Translations under genes and position numbers: made by a program
Shown here: piece by piece, positions 12,795 to 21,284 of the stretch
Position numbering within the stretch: position 1 is the first letter of the stretch
How the letters are laid out: each line of letters starts with the position of its first letter
Notes under the pieces: generated by a model
The model's input: the letters and a program-made list of their open reading frames with translations, nothing else
The model's database searches: none
Told to the model about the DNA's origin: nothing
From: a virus
Reading direction: 5' to 3' (one strand)
IMG/VR virus record: IMGVR_UViG_3300025872_000257
Coordinates: 1-26,670 of that record
Length of the DNA: 26,670 nt

Positions 12795-15700
12795 AAGACT
12801 TTCTCCCAGAAGTCCCCAGAAACCCCGTACGCCTTTACTCGCGGTGATTCGACCCAACCGCTGCCGCTCCATTCTTTAAACCGCGCGATCTTCCATTCGC
12901 CATCCCAAACCGCTAGATGTTTGGTTATCTCTGGTGGACGGGATGCCCCGGTAAGGTTGAACTCCGCAGTCACTGCAAGGAATCCTTCAGAGGGGCGAGA
13001 TGATCGCGCCTCTAGCGTAAACTCCCCCAACACTTGTGTAACAGTAATCGGCCCTGCAACAGGTGTTGGGTGGTTACCACTCAAGGAGATAACACCGGTC
13101 TGCGTCCTACCAGATACCGCTGTTATGGTAATAAGGCCCAAAGTTGGTCCGGTAACAGCAACAAAGGTAAAGGTACCGATGTTTGAGTAACTGCTGTACC
13201 CAGAGAAGAGGAAGGTACCTTGGGCGTTGTTGATCGTCTGTGGGAAACTCTGTAGACCTGTAGCGGTTGCATTTTGCAGAGTGGGCGAACCAGAAGCCCT
13301 TACAACCGGAGAGCCAACCACCTCAGCGGTTGCTGGTGAAAGCGTCGTGGCCTCAGCACCACTTACGATGACGGTGCCCTGCGCAGAAGCGGTTGCGGCT
13401 ACGAGAGATACACCTACTGAGCCAGACGCAATGACGACGGCTTGGGCGGTTCCAGTAGCGGCCCCTAGTGTTATTGACCCAGATGACGTAACTATCGGTG
13501 CGCCTGTGGCATTACCCGTAGCGGGTCCGAGAGTGGGAGTGCCCGTGCTAACTACTAGTGCTCTTGCAGACGCCGAGGCCGTGGCGTCCGCAAGCGTTAT
13601 CAACGCAAAGGACTCCACACCTGCTACGCCAACAGCATTTGATACCGCCGCTCCGAGGGTTACTGAACCCGAACTTAGGACAGTTGTGGTGGCAACTACG
13701 TTAGAGGTCGCAGCCCCCAGAGATGAAGTTGCGGTACCTACCACTATCGGTGTACCAGTGACAACAGCAGTGGCGTTTGCAAGGGCTGGGGCCGCTGTAC
13801 CGCTGGCTACCAATCGTGCAGTAGCAGATGCAGTAGCGTCTGCCAGTGAAGTAGCCCCTGTTGCGGAGACTATTGGGCTACCTGTTACCGAACTTGAAGC
13901 GTTACCGAGGCTTGAGGCGCCCGTTCCTGTCGCTACAGGCGACCCGACTGCCGTCGTGGTGGCATTCGCCAAAGTGGGCGAGCCAGACAGTACTGCCGCT
14001 ACGGTGATATCGCCAGCGTTACCACTGAATATAATCTCACCGGGGATGGCAGTAGCGGTATAAACAGAAGTAACTTCTCCAGATACACCAGTGAACGTGA
14101 GATCACTCCAACTACCAACTGAGTAGTTAAGGTTAAGATCGGTATAAATTACAGTACTGCCACCCCACTTGGTAGCCAAGTACGTGTTTAGTTTCTGCCA
14201 GTTAGCATCTGTGGCGTTAGCGCCAGTGAGGACGACTATTTCTGCTATGGCACCGTCCCATGAACCAGTGGTCGACAGACCACCGATACGCAGCGTTTGA
14301 CCAGCGTTAGCCGTGCTAAGGGTACCGTTACCAGCCCCGGCCTTGCTCACAGGGTATCCGTCAGCGTAAAGGCCAATACGGTCAGCCCCTGCTGCTTGAG
14401 AGGGGTCCCCCAGCACACCCACCACTTCAAGAGAACCTACGGCTATAGGAGGTTCACCCCAGTTGTATAAAGCACGTCTTGTAGTAGTGGTACCACCAAT
14501 ATAGTAGTTCAAGGCCCCAGACCCATACACCATCTGAGCACCATTTGTAGTAAGTGACGTAGATGCTGACGAGAGTAAATACCTTGTAGTGGTAGTAGTG
14601 TCAAGGACGAAAGCCGCTGCTATCAGATAGATAGTTCCATCGTGCAGGAACTTCCAGTCAGTGGTAGTCCCTGAACCAACAAGAATGTCGTTACCATCGA
14701 AATCAACGACGTTCTTACCGTTGACAGTTCTTGTGTTAGTGGTCGGTTTAGCAGAGGCTGTTGACTGCGTGAATGTGCGGGCGTTGGTCGACTTGTCCAA
14801 CCAACTTGACACAGCGTTTGCTGACTGAGTGATGGTGGCCGTATCTGAAGCGTCCAACCACAGTACGGGGGACAACTGCGAAGGGGAGAACACCGAAGTG
14901 GCAGTAGCCGATGACGTGGCATCACCTAGGGTAACGGCTGCCGTGCCAGCCGCTACGGGAGCACCAGATACTGCACCTGTAGCGTCGCCCAGAGTTGACG
15001 CTGCCGTACCAGTTGCTACTGCTGACCCAGTGGCCGCACCAGTGGCGTCTCCAAGAGAGGAGGTGCCAGTTACCGTTACTACAGGTGCGCCTGTAGCAGA
15101 CGCTGTGGCGTCTCCGAGGGTAGAAGTTCCAGAGATTGTCGCTACCGGGGTCCCTACACCGGAGACTGTAGCGTCAGAGAGGGTGCTATCCGCCGTGCTA
15201 GTTATTACTGGAGAACCAACAACGGTGGCTGTCGCATCCGAGAGCGTTGCCGAGGCGGCACCAGAGGCTACCGGCGACCCCACAACGACAGCAGTAGCGT
15301 CACTGAGAGTGGCCGCACCTGTCCCTGTTGCTGGCGAGATTACCGCACCAACCACTGAGGCGGTAGCCGCCCCCAACGTCGGTGAACCAGATGCTGTTGG
15401 TATAGTTACTTCTTGGAATGAGGCTACTATGTTAGCGTAGTCAGATGATGTAAAACCTGACTGGTTCCATGTTTGGTTACCAGTAGCAGTTACTACCTTG
15501 TACTGCGAGTACAAGATCATCGACGTGTTTGATGTGCCGGTGTTAGCCGTTGTTTGGGTTGCACTGCTCCAAGTACCGTTAGTGGTGTCGGTATCTGCTA
15601 CTGGGGCAGCGCTGTTGGACTCGTGCGCAAGGAAACCTATGGCAAGGTGGTTGTTGATAACGCTCGTAGTGAAAGTTGGGGATGTACCTGAACCAGTGTT

Positions 15701-16117
15701 GCCCGGGCCGGTTACTTTGTTAGCATAAGAACCTGACACGCTGGATGACAGGTACCATATCTGTATCGCCTTGGATGTGGTGGTGCCAAAGTTGACTGAA
15801 AAGGCTGCGCCGCTCGCTAACGTCGACGGGCCGTTGTTGTAGACCCAGACACCAATGACCGCACCGTCGTTGGCTACACCACCGGGTGTCCTAGTGAATG
15901 TTGACCACGGTAAGTTAATGCCGGGGTTGGCGTTGACTACACCTGAGGGTACAGAAGGCGACACTAGGTTGGACGTACCACCAGTATTAGAGTTATCACT
16001 CGCTATTGCTATGAGAATGGTGGCGTTCGCAGGCACCGACGCGGTAGTGGTGGCTGTGATAGAGGTACCAGAAGTAGTGCTAGATGCAGACCCTACTAAA
16101 GTTGCTGAAAGAGCCAA
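12791..16117 (-). CDS. Giant repeat adhesin with LamG-like domain
   Basis: 1108 residues from a TTG start backed by GGGAGGAGG. Residues 1-240 form a Ser/Thr-rich beta-sandwich domain. Residues 245-409 carry 8 copies of a 21-residue repeat (TLGDATASATGSPV type). Residues 411-651 resemble a LamG/concanavalin-A-like domain (LWLDASD... VDFDGNDILVG... IGLYADGYPV... DGAIAEIVVL). Residues 713-959 carry 12 more repeats spaced exactly 21 residues. The C-terminus (VWDGEWKIARFKEWSGSGWV) is a typical tail-protein end. Sugar- or receptor-binding is likely, on the outside of the virion. It lies on the strand opposite to the other fibres, and its stop codon overlaps that of the upstream convergent fibre. 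Confidence 0.8.
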   Translation of the reverse strand: MALSATLVGSASSTTSGTSITATTTASVPANATILIAIASDNSNTGGTSNLVSPSVPSGVVNANPGINLPWSTFTRTPGGVANDGAVIGVWVYNNGPSTLASGAAFSVNFGTTTSKAIQIWYLSSSVSGSYANKVTGPGNTGSGTSPTFTTSVINNHLAIGFLAHESNSAAPVADTDTTNGTWSSATQTTANTGTSNTSMILYSQYKVVTATGNQTWNQSGFTSSDYANIVASFQEVTIPTASGSPTLGAATASVVGAVISPATGTGAATLSDATAVVVGSPVASGAASATLSDATATVVGSPVITSTADSTLSDATVSGVGTPVATISGTSTLGDATASATGAPVVTVTGTSSLGDATGAATGSAVATGTAASTLGDATGAVSGAPVAAGTAAVTLGDATSSATATSVFSPSQLSPVLWLDASDTATITQSANAVSSWLDKSTNARTFTQSTASAKPTTNTRTVNGKNVVDFDGNDILVGSGTTTDWKFLHDGTIYLIAAAFVLDTTTTTRYLLSSASTSLTTNGAQMVYGSGALNYYIGGTTTTRRALYNWGEPPIAVGSLEVVGVLGDPSQAAGADRIGLYADGYPVSKAGAGNGTLSTANAGQTLRIGGLSTTGSWDGAIAEIVVLTGANATDANWQKLNTYLATKWGGSTVIYTDLNLNYSVGSWSDLTFTGVSGEVTSVYTATAIPGEIIFSGNAGDITVAAVLSGSPTLANATTTAVGSPVATGTGASSLGNASSSVTGSPIVSATGATSLADATASATARLVASGTAAPALANATAVVTGTPIVVGTATSSLGAATSNVVATTTVLSSGSVTLGAAVSNAVGVAGVESFALITLADATASASARALVVSTGTPTLGPATGNATGAPIVTSSGSITLGAATGTAQAVVIASGSVGVSLVAATASAQGTVIVSGAEATTLSPATAEVVGSPVVRASGSPTLQNATATGLQSFPQTINNAQGTFLFSGYSSYSNIGTFTFVAVTGPTLGLITITAVSGRTQTGVISLSGNHPTPVAGPITVTQVLGEFTLEARSSRPSEGFLAVTAEFNLTGASRPPEITKHLAVWDGEWKIARFKEWSGSGWVESPRVKAYGVSGDFWEKVF
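13241..13981 (-). repeat. Array of 12 63-bp repeats (21 residues)
   Basis: Within the repeat adhesin, the TL/SL anchor occurs at residues 715, 736, 757, 778, 799, 820, 841, 862, 883, 904, 925 and 946, exactly every 21 residues. The core is [TS]L[GA]xAT followed by a G-x-[PV] turn. The DNA copies are diverged, so the array is old rather than freshly amplified. Confidence 0.85.
14891..15385 (-). repeat. Array of 8 63-bp repeats (21 residues)
   Basis: Second copy of the same 21-residue repeat, before the LamG-like domain. Anchors are at residues 247, 270, 291, 312, 333, 354, 375 and 396; the first unit is 2 residues longer. Consensus: x-TLGDATxxxxGxPVxxxxx. Confidence 0.85.
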
Positions 16118-16149
16118 GGAGCCACCTCCTCCCTAAAAGAGAGGGGCGA

Positions 16150-16578
16150 TTAAGCGTTGGCTTCAGTAATCGTAAACGAAGTGATCTGCACCGGCTGACC
16201 AGAAGCAATTGTTACTGAGGGCATGTTGAGGTCTTGACCGCTGGTGCCGATGGTGCCATCAAGCAGAGTGGCGCTAGTGTTGCCGTTGATCAGTCGGAAC
16301 CAGCCAGCGTTACCGCCAGCGACCGCGGTACCACTAGCAACCACACCACTGGTGCTAGAAAGGGTCAGCACAGCACCAGAGGCGGAGGCTGCAAAACCTG
16401 ACTGGCAGGTAAGTTCGACCAGAAGCGTTTCGGTTGTTATCGCAGTACTAGCACCGGTTGAAGGTTTTGAACCTGTGTAGACACGAATCTTCGCGGCGGT
16501 AGCCCCACCAGAAGTAGCGGCTGTCGTAATAGCGTCCAGACGCGAGTTACGAAGAGAAGCGAGCATTGAAAGGGTCAT
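16150..16578 (-). CDS. Small conserved virion protein
   Basis: 142 residues starting MTLSMLASLRNSRLDAITTA and ending ITSFTITEANA. The pattern 'RNARLDAI...G...A.IRVYTGSKP...LL.EL....FA.SA.G.LTL...G...WFR...G....DG.IGTSG.DLN...' is common in tailed-phage structural clusters and corresponds to a small beta-rich decoration or tail-associated protein. GGAGG lies 7 nt before the ATG. It sits 1 bp from its upstream gene (16580) and directly precedes the large repeat adhesin on the minus strand. Confidence 0.75.
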   Translation of the reverse strand: MTLSMLASLRNSRLDAITTAATSGGATAAKIRVYTGSKPSTGASTAITTETLLVELTCQSGFAASASGAVLTLSSTSGVVASGTAVAGGNAGWFRLINGNTSATLLDGTIGTSGQDLNMPSVTIASGQPVQITSFTITEANA

Positions 16579-16579
16579 A

Positions 16580-16750
16580 TCAAACCTCCGGTTGGATGTG
16601 CGAAATACGAATATCGTCTACGAACCACTCAATTATACTTGACATTGATGGTCCCCAGTACTCTTGCGGAAAGTGGGTAGCGCCTAGGTACTCGTCACTT
16701 GAGTCTTCCCAGACAGTAACACCATCTTTATCAACACGATAAGTAAACAT
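16580..16750 (-). CDS. 56-residue hypothetical virion-block protein
   Basis: Starts MFTYRVDKDGVTVWEDSSDE and ends DIRISHIQPEV, with an Asp/Glu-rich, aromatic middle (YWGPSMSSIIEWFVDD). No family recognised. It is packed between two structural-type genes with gaps of 2 bp upstream and 1 bp downstream, and is followed by the GGAGG that serves the next gene, so translation is well supported. No transmembrane segment. Confidence 0.7.
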   Translation of the reverse strand: MFTYRVDKDGVTVWEDSSDEYLGATHFPQEYWGPSMSSIIEWFVDDIRISHIQPEV

Positions 16751-16752
16751 AG

Positions 16753-17241
16753 TCAACTCGCTCTGTAGATGTCGTTAAGGGCGTAGGTCAACGACCCGCC
16801 GTTGGTTGTAATGGGAGAGGTAAACCAGTCGATTGACAACAGCGGATAATCCGCGTCAGTTGTACCCGTAGATGTCGTATAGAAGAATACACCATAGAGG
16901 TTGTTGTTGACTATACCACCAGCGGTGGCTATCGTCCAAGAAGTAGAGCACGAGAAGTTAATACGGTTGTTGGTGTCATCCTCAGTAGCACTGGTTCGGG
17001 TGAGTGTGAACCGAGTACCAGTCGGATAGTTGGTGAAGTTCGCCTCTTGCGCCAGACCCGTACCAGTGGTCAGCAGTTGGCCCAAGAAGTTGAGTTGGGC
17101 GACTTCTGCTGCCGTGTCATAGGCGGCGTTCTGGGCCGCTTGGATGTAACCGCATTTGATAGCGCCAGCGGCAGCAGTGTCCCATTCACCCTTGGTGAGG
17201 AGGTACTTGCCCCTGTTTGTTAGAAAGTGGCCGGTTGCCAT
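16753..17241 (-). CDS. Virion-associated protein, first gene of the inverted block
   Basis: 162 residues starting MATGHFLTNRGKYLLTKGEW. A short helical N-terminus is followed by a beta-rich C-terminus (FTLTRTSATEDDTNNRINFS... LLSIDWFTSPITTNGGSLTY). It resembles the small tail or decoration proteins found beside fibre genes in actinophages; the precise family is not recognised. GGAAAGGA lies 8 nt upstream of the ATG. It leads the minus-strand block 17241 > 16750 > 16578 > 16117, fired from the symmetric promoter at 17271-17298. Confidence 0.7.
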   Translation of the reverse strand: MATGHFLTNRGKYLLTKGEWDTAAAGAIKCGYIQAAQNAAYDTAAEVAQLNFLGQLLTTGTGLAQEANFTNYPTGTRFTLTRTSATEDDTNNRINFSCSTSWTIATAGGIVNNNLYGVFFYTTSTGTTDADYPLLSIDWFTSPITTNGGSLTYALNDIYRAS

Positions 17242-17270
17242 TCAATCGTCCTTTCCTTGCATCTGTGTAC

Positions 17271-17298
17271 TCAACTATACCAGTAATGGTATAGTTGA
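17271..17298. promoter_or_regulatory. Symmetric bidirectional promoter palindrome
   Basis: TCAACTATACC (17271-17281), AGTAAT, and GGTATAGTTGA (17288-17298) form an 11-bp perfect inverted repeat. On each strand the arm reads TGG-TATAGT, an extended -10 box, so it can launch transcription both ways: left to 17241 and right to 17317. Both genes have strong Shine-Dalgarno sequences. It may also be an operator. Confidence 0.6.
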
Positions 17299-17316
17299 AG
17301 TTTGGAGGAGTCATCC

Positions 17317-18123
17317 ATGTACATGCTTGGTTACGCAGGACAGACCGTCACACGGACTCAACTTATGGCGCACCCCATGTGGGTTCGCATCGAACCTGAG
17401 TTCCGTCGTCGCCTTCTGGCCCTTATGGATTTGTGCATAGCAGCAGGTAAGCCCATTGGTGTGGGCGGCAGTTGGCGTTCCGCTGATACCCAACGCAACC
17501 TGTTCTTGTCGCGTTACGTCGTAGAAGACGACGCCGACTTCACTGGTGACGTTTTCTGGGAGGGCAAGTTCTGGGAGCGCAAACCCGGTGTAGCCCCAGC
17601 CGCCCCTCCCGGTCTCTCGTACCATGAACCCTGCACCCCAGAGGGGTACTGCCTCGCCGTGGACATGGTTGGCGATGTCAAGTTCGCAGCCACGCTGGCA
17701 TCAAAGTGCGGTCTGAAGGAGTTCGGCAACGTAAGTGGTGAGATATGGCATTACCAGCCGTATGAACTCCCTAACAGTCGGCGCACCTTCACCGCGAGCA
17801 TGGTTCCACTAAAAGTGTTTGCAGGTCCAACGCCAGTTCCCCCACCTCCACCCCCAAAACCCATCGTGGTGGTTCCCGCCCCAACCCTCCGGTTGGTCAC
17901 CCCCATCAACATGACTGGTCTTGAAGTCTCCAAGTTGCAGCAGATCATGGCATTCTGGGGCTGGTACACAGGTAAGGCCGATGGCTGGTTTGGCCCCGTA
18001 ACCCACGCCGCTGTGAAAGCGATGCAAAAGGCCCTCGGCATAACTCAGGACGGTGTGTACGGCCCTGTGACTGCTGCAAAGTACAAGGCTTTTGCAGAGT
18101 TCATGGCGTCAGTCCCTAACTGA
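17317..18123 (+). CDS. Endolysin: M15-type peptidase with PG-binding domain
   Basis: 268 residues. GGSWRSADTQRN (residues 50-61) and then SYHE (His103), AVD (Asp116) and EIWHYQP (Glu142, His145) form the VanY/M15 D,D-carboxypeptidase-like zinc site; the usual His-to-Asp spacing carries an insertion here. A Pro-rich linker (residues about 173-182) leads to a PG_binding_1-type domain (LQQIMAFWGWYTGKADGWFG, DGVYGPVTAAKYKAF). It would cleave peptidoglycan stem peptides from within at the end of infection, after the holins open the membrane. No signal peptide, consistent with holin-dependent release. GGAGGAG lies 6 nt before the ATG. It sits apart from the holin cassette (8284-8684). Confidence 0.85.
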   Translation: MYMLGYAGQTVTRTQLMAHPMWVRIEPEFRRRLLALMDLCIAAGKPIGVGGSWRSADTQRNLFLSRYVVEDDADFTGDVFWEGKFWERKPGVAPAAPPGLSYHEPCTPEGYCLAVDMVGDVKFAATLASKCGLKEFGNVSGEIWHYQPYELPNSRRTFTASMVPLKVFAGPTPVPPPPPPKPIVVVPAPTLRLVTPINMTGLEVSKLQQIMAFWGWYTGKADGWFGPVTHAAVKAMQKALGITQDGVYGPVTAAKYKAFAEFMASVPN

Positions 18124-18133
18124 GGAGTAACAC

Positions 18134-19018
18134 ATGGCAGTACAGATTCAATTCCGCAGGGGCGCTTCAGCCGCTTGGGCCTCAGCCAACCCGGTACTGG
18201 CTGACGGCGAACTTGGTCTTGACACCACCAGTTACACCTACAAGATCGGTAACGGCGCTTCTACATGGACCCAGTTGCCTTACCAATCCCTCCCCGCGTC
18301 AACCCTTAGTTCTGCCGTGTACACCGCAAAGGGAACCATCGCGGCGGCTAGCGCAGCAAACTCACCTGTCGCTGTTACCGTTGGTGCAAACAACACCCTT
18401 CTGGTCGCTGACAGCGCACAGACTGCGGGTGTGAAGTGGGCAAGCACCCTGTCAGGGCTAACCCTTACTTCTCCGACTATCAACACCCCGACGATAACGG
18501 CCCCCAACATCACGGGTGCCGCGTCAATAGGCTCTGGTGCAACACTCACCTCTCCTACGGTGAACACGCCAACAGTAACCACCCCTACTGTTACCAACGG
18601 CACCGCAACTAACCTCACCCTGTTTAGCCCTAAGGAAGGGTGGACTACCTCAGCGTCTGCCATCCCAGTCACCGCGACTATCGACGTGATGACCGCTACC
18701 AACGTGTACTACACAGGCAGCGCCAGCGCCAACTGGACTTTCAACTTCCGAGGTAATGGTTCAACAGCGGCCAGCGCTTATCTAGGGGTTGGGCAGTCAA
18801 CAACTGTTGGCGTACTGGTTACGAACGGCGCGTCTGCCTACTACCCAACAGCCTTCCAGATCGACGGTGCCGCTGTTACCCCCAAGTGGCAAAACGGTGT
18901 AGCCCCAACGGCTGGTAACGCCAACTCGGTGGATGCTTACCTGTTCACCATCGTGAAGACTGCCGCTACCCCTACCCCTACCTACACCGTATTCGCCTCA
19001 CAGACCAAGTTTGCCTAA
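18134..19018 (+). CDS. Tail fibre with Mtd-type N-terminal domain
   Basis: 294 residues. The start, MAVQIQFRRGASAAWASANP, followed by VLADGELGLDTTSYTYKIGN, is the major-tropism-determinant N-terminal domain (Mtd_N) that docks receptor-binding fibres to the virion. Repeated TSPTINTPTITAPNI/TSPTVNTPTVTTPT motifs near residues 110-160 form a triple-stranded fibrous stem. The C-terminal third (LGVGQSTTVGVLVTNGASAY...) is a beta-rich head of the phage tail-spike type. No reverse transcriptase or variable/template repeat is seen, so retro-diversification is not indicated. GAGGAG precedes the ATG, 10 bp after the endolysin. Confidence 0.85.
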   Translation: MAVQIQFRRGASAAWASANPVLADGELGLDTTSYTYKIGNGASTWTQLPYQSLPASTLSSAVYTAKGTIAAASAANSPVAVTVGANNTLLVADSAQTAGVKWASTLSGLTLTSPTINTPTITAPNITGAASIGSGATLTSPTVNTPTVTTPTVTNGTATNLTLFSPKEGWTTSASAIPVTATIDVMTATNVYYTGSASANWTFNFRGNGSTAASAYLGVGQSTTVGVLVTNGASAYYPTAFQIDGAAVTPKWQNGVAPTAGNANSVDAYLFTIVKTAATPTPTYTVFASQTKFA

Positions 19019-20703
19019 TGACTCTAGGTTCAACCTTTGGAACTCGGGGCTTGGGGTACTTGTCCTACTCCGTGGTCGGGGCAGTGACCGGCGCTTCCAT
19101 CTCGTCGTTCTACTTCGGTGGGCAGCAGGTTCTGCTGTCGTGGACACTTCCAACGGTTTCCACCACTCTTACCGCTATTGAAGTGGATTGGAGTATCAAC
19201 GGTACTTACCAAGCCACCGAGAGTTACGACCCTGCGACTACCTCTATCACCAAAGCCATCACGGGTGGTCAACAGGTGGGGGCAAGAATCCGGTGCAAGG
19301 GAACAAGCGGTGGTTACAGCAGTTACACCGTAGTGTCCGCTATCACAACGCCTCCGGAAAGGCCCACCAACTTCACCGTTGTGTACGGTGGTTCAACGGG
19401 CACAGCCCTCCTCTCTTGGACAAACGCGGCCACCTCTACAAGTACCGTCATAACCCGCACTATCGGAGCGTCAGTAACCACCATAAGTGTGGGGTCTGCC
19501 TCCGCGAGTTATACGGATAGCCCCGGAGTGGGCGGGATACAGGTGTACTACACCCTCACGGCAGTCAACGGTGGTGGTTCGGCTCCCGCTACCTTCCCTG
19601 CGGTTGGTTATGTTACCGATCCAAACCCTCCCACTATCGGAAGTTTCACCGCCAGCAACCCCGGTATCTTGGCGTTGGTCTCTACCGCTCCTGCGCAGAC
19701 GAACATCGCCAGTTACCAAATGAGTCTGGAGGTGTACAGCAGTGGAACTTGGACGACATCAGCGTCTGTCACAGGGGTGCTGTCCCCCAGTTACACATGG
19801 GGCACCAACACAGCAACACATGGTTCTATCTATCGCGCCAAAGTTCGGTCTGTGGACACCAACGCTCTGGTCTCTACGTGGGCTACGTCGGCCTCGGTGG
19901 CTGCTATCAATGACACGGTGCCCCCGGTCGTGGCTGCGCCCACCATCTCAGCGTGGGACCCCGGTTTTTCTGGGTTCACTGTTACCCGGTCAGCAACTAC
20001 CGACGCGCTTTCTTCGTTGGCATCAGTGGCGCTTGAGGTCAGTTACGACGGCGGCGCATCCATTTACGAAACAGTCTCCGTGACTGGGGCGAGTGGTACC
20101 ACTAACCACGTGATAGCCACCGCCAAACGTGGTCTTGATGTGTCGTATCGGATCAAGGCAACCGACTCTCTAGGGAACGCCGCAGCCAGCAGTTGGGCCA
20201 CCAAGACAACGAAGCCTCTTGGAACATTTGGAATTGGTGCTTTCCAAACATCAACGTGGGAAACGGCAGGTACGCCCTCTTGGCGTACTGACACAGACGA
20301 TGTTGTCAGCGGCCGGTTGGATGCCAGTTATGAAACCCAAAGCGGTTTCTGGTTCTATGGTACTCGTGTGGCAGAAGTTTGTAAGGGTTACGCACCAGAC
20401 AGTGGTACGCTTGTGGTAATCCGACAAGGCACTTCGGGGTTCAGTGGAAACGTACTTATAGGCACCCACTCCAGCACCACGCGCCCAACGTCCGCGCCAA
20501 CCGTATCAAACACCGCCACCGGCCCCAACCTTTCTGGTATCGAGAATCAACTTGCGTACCACACTTTGTCTGGTGCCCAGTTGACCGCCATTGGTAATGG
20601 CACTGCTGCTGGGTTTGCGTCAGTAGACCCCGGTGGCTACCGCCGATTGGCTGGGTTTAATACTAACAATTTAAGTGGTGCATTAACACTAGTCTTCAAC
20701 TAA
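19018..20703 (+). CDS. Minor tail protein with fibronectin III domains
   Basis: 561 residues. Four beta-sandwich fibronectin III-like modules are visible, each opening with Pro-rich boundaries (TPPERPTNFTV, DPNPPTIGSF, NDTVPPVVAAP) and the LLSWT/L[DE]V patterns. Residues of about 400-561 form a separate head domain (SWRTDTDDVVSGRLDASYET ... NLSGALTLVFN). Fibronectin III repeats on phage tail proteins mediate weak carbohydrate or cell-surface binding. The ATG overlaps the preceding stop (TAATG), so it is coupled to the Mtd_N fibre. Its job is inferred from domain type and location. Confidence 0.75.
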   Translation: MTLGSTFGTRGLGYLSYSVVGAVTGASISSFYFGGQQVLLSWTLPTVSTTLTAIEVDWSINGTYQATESYDPATTSITKAITGGQQVGARIRCKGTSGGYSSYTVVSAITTPPERPTNFTVVYGGSTGTALLSWTNAATSTSTVITRTIGASVTTISVGSASASYTDSPGVGGIQVYYTLTAVNGGGSAPATFPAVGYVTDPNPPTIGSFTASNPGILALVSTAPAQTNIASYQMSLEVYSSGTWTTSASVTGVLSPSYTWGTNTATHGSIYRAKVRSVDTNALVSTWATSASVAAINDTVPPVVAAPTISAWDPGFSGFTVTRSATTDALSSLASVALEVSYDGGASIYETVSVTGASGTTNHVIATAKRGLDVSYRIKATDSLGNAAASSWATKTTKPLGTFGIGAFQTSTWETAGTPSWRTDTDDVVSGRLDASYETQSGFWFYGTRVAEVCKGYAPDSGTLVVIRQGTSGFSGNVLIGTHSSTTRPTSAPTVSNTATGPNLSGIENQLAYHTLSGAQLTAIGNGTAAGFASVDPGGYRRLAGFNTNNLSGALTLVFN

Positions 20704-20712
20704 GGAGCAAAG

Positions 20713-21282
20713 ATGGCTACTAGGAAAAGTGGTATAGGCCAGTTTGGTCTTGAACGGTTCAAACAAGGCTTAGAAGACGTAGGTGTAAAACGGGGCAAAT
20801 ACGAAGAAGCCATTGAGGGTGCAGTACAGGATATAAATCTTTCTGTTGAGGAACTGTGCACTCGCTTAGGTCTAAACTACACCTTATGCTTTGGCAAATA
20901 TCAACCTGCTATGTCACTAGAAAATGGTGAAAGTACACGTGTTCGTGCCATGCAGTTTATTCCTGATGGGGATTTACGTGAAACTCTGACTTCTATCCTT
21001 GATCAAACTAAGGACTTAAGTGAGCGCCCCCAGCCCTACCAACCCGCTATTGAAGGGGGTACCCCTAGGTTGAGGGACAACTACATGAACTTCAATAGCG
21101 ACGCGTATGAAGCGATAATAGGTGGTGTAGTAGTTGAGTGGGTTAACAGGCCAAGTGGTAACTGGCATTGGGAGTACTACGACGTACCACTGAGAGAATA
21201 CCTAAGGTTCCGAACGGCTACCTCCCCCGGTGCCTATCTGAACAGGAATACGATGCCCATTCACGGGCCTTACGTTGGGTAA
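20713..21282 (+). CDS. KTSC-domain-like hypothetical protein
   Basis: 189 residues starting MATRKSGIGQFGLERFKQGL. The C-terminus (residues about 132-185) reads IIGGVVVEWVNRPSGNWHWE, YYDVPLREYLRFRTATSPGA and YLNRNTMP. This matches the KTSC pattern: strand, then 'Y.Y..VP...Y..F..A.S.G.YLN..I'. KTSC domains are found on nucleic-acid-related and phage proteins, but their function is poorly known. The N-terminal half is helical and unfamiliar. AAGGAG is 6 nt upstream. The codons are AT-richer than in the tail genes before it. Confidence 0.65.
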   Translation: MATRKSGIGQFGLERFKQGLEDVGVKRGKYEEAIEGAVQDINLSVEELCTRLGLNYTLCFGKYQPAMSLENGESTRVRAMQFIPDGDLRETLTSILDQTKDLSERPQPYQPAIEGGTPRLRDNYMNFNSDAYEAIIGGVVVEWVNRPSGNWHWEYYDVPLREYLRFRTATSPGAYLNRNTMPIHGPYVG

Positions 21283-21284
21283 TC

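Noticed and set aside
13227-14063. Long plus-strand frame (278 codons) across the second repeat array
   Set aside because: It is antisense to the 12791-16117 repeat adhesin; the 63-bp periodic Gly/Ala/Thr codons keep the opposite frame open. No ribosome-binding site or family match.
14829-15440. Plus-strand frame (203 codons) across the first repeat array
   Set aside because: Same antisense effect of the repeat codons; the sense protein has clear domains and a good ribosome-binding site.
18134-19018. Diversity-generating retroelement linked to the Mtd-type fibre
   Set aside because: The Mtd_N domain is present, but no reverse transcriptase, template repeat or variable repeat is visible nearby.
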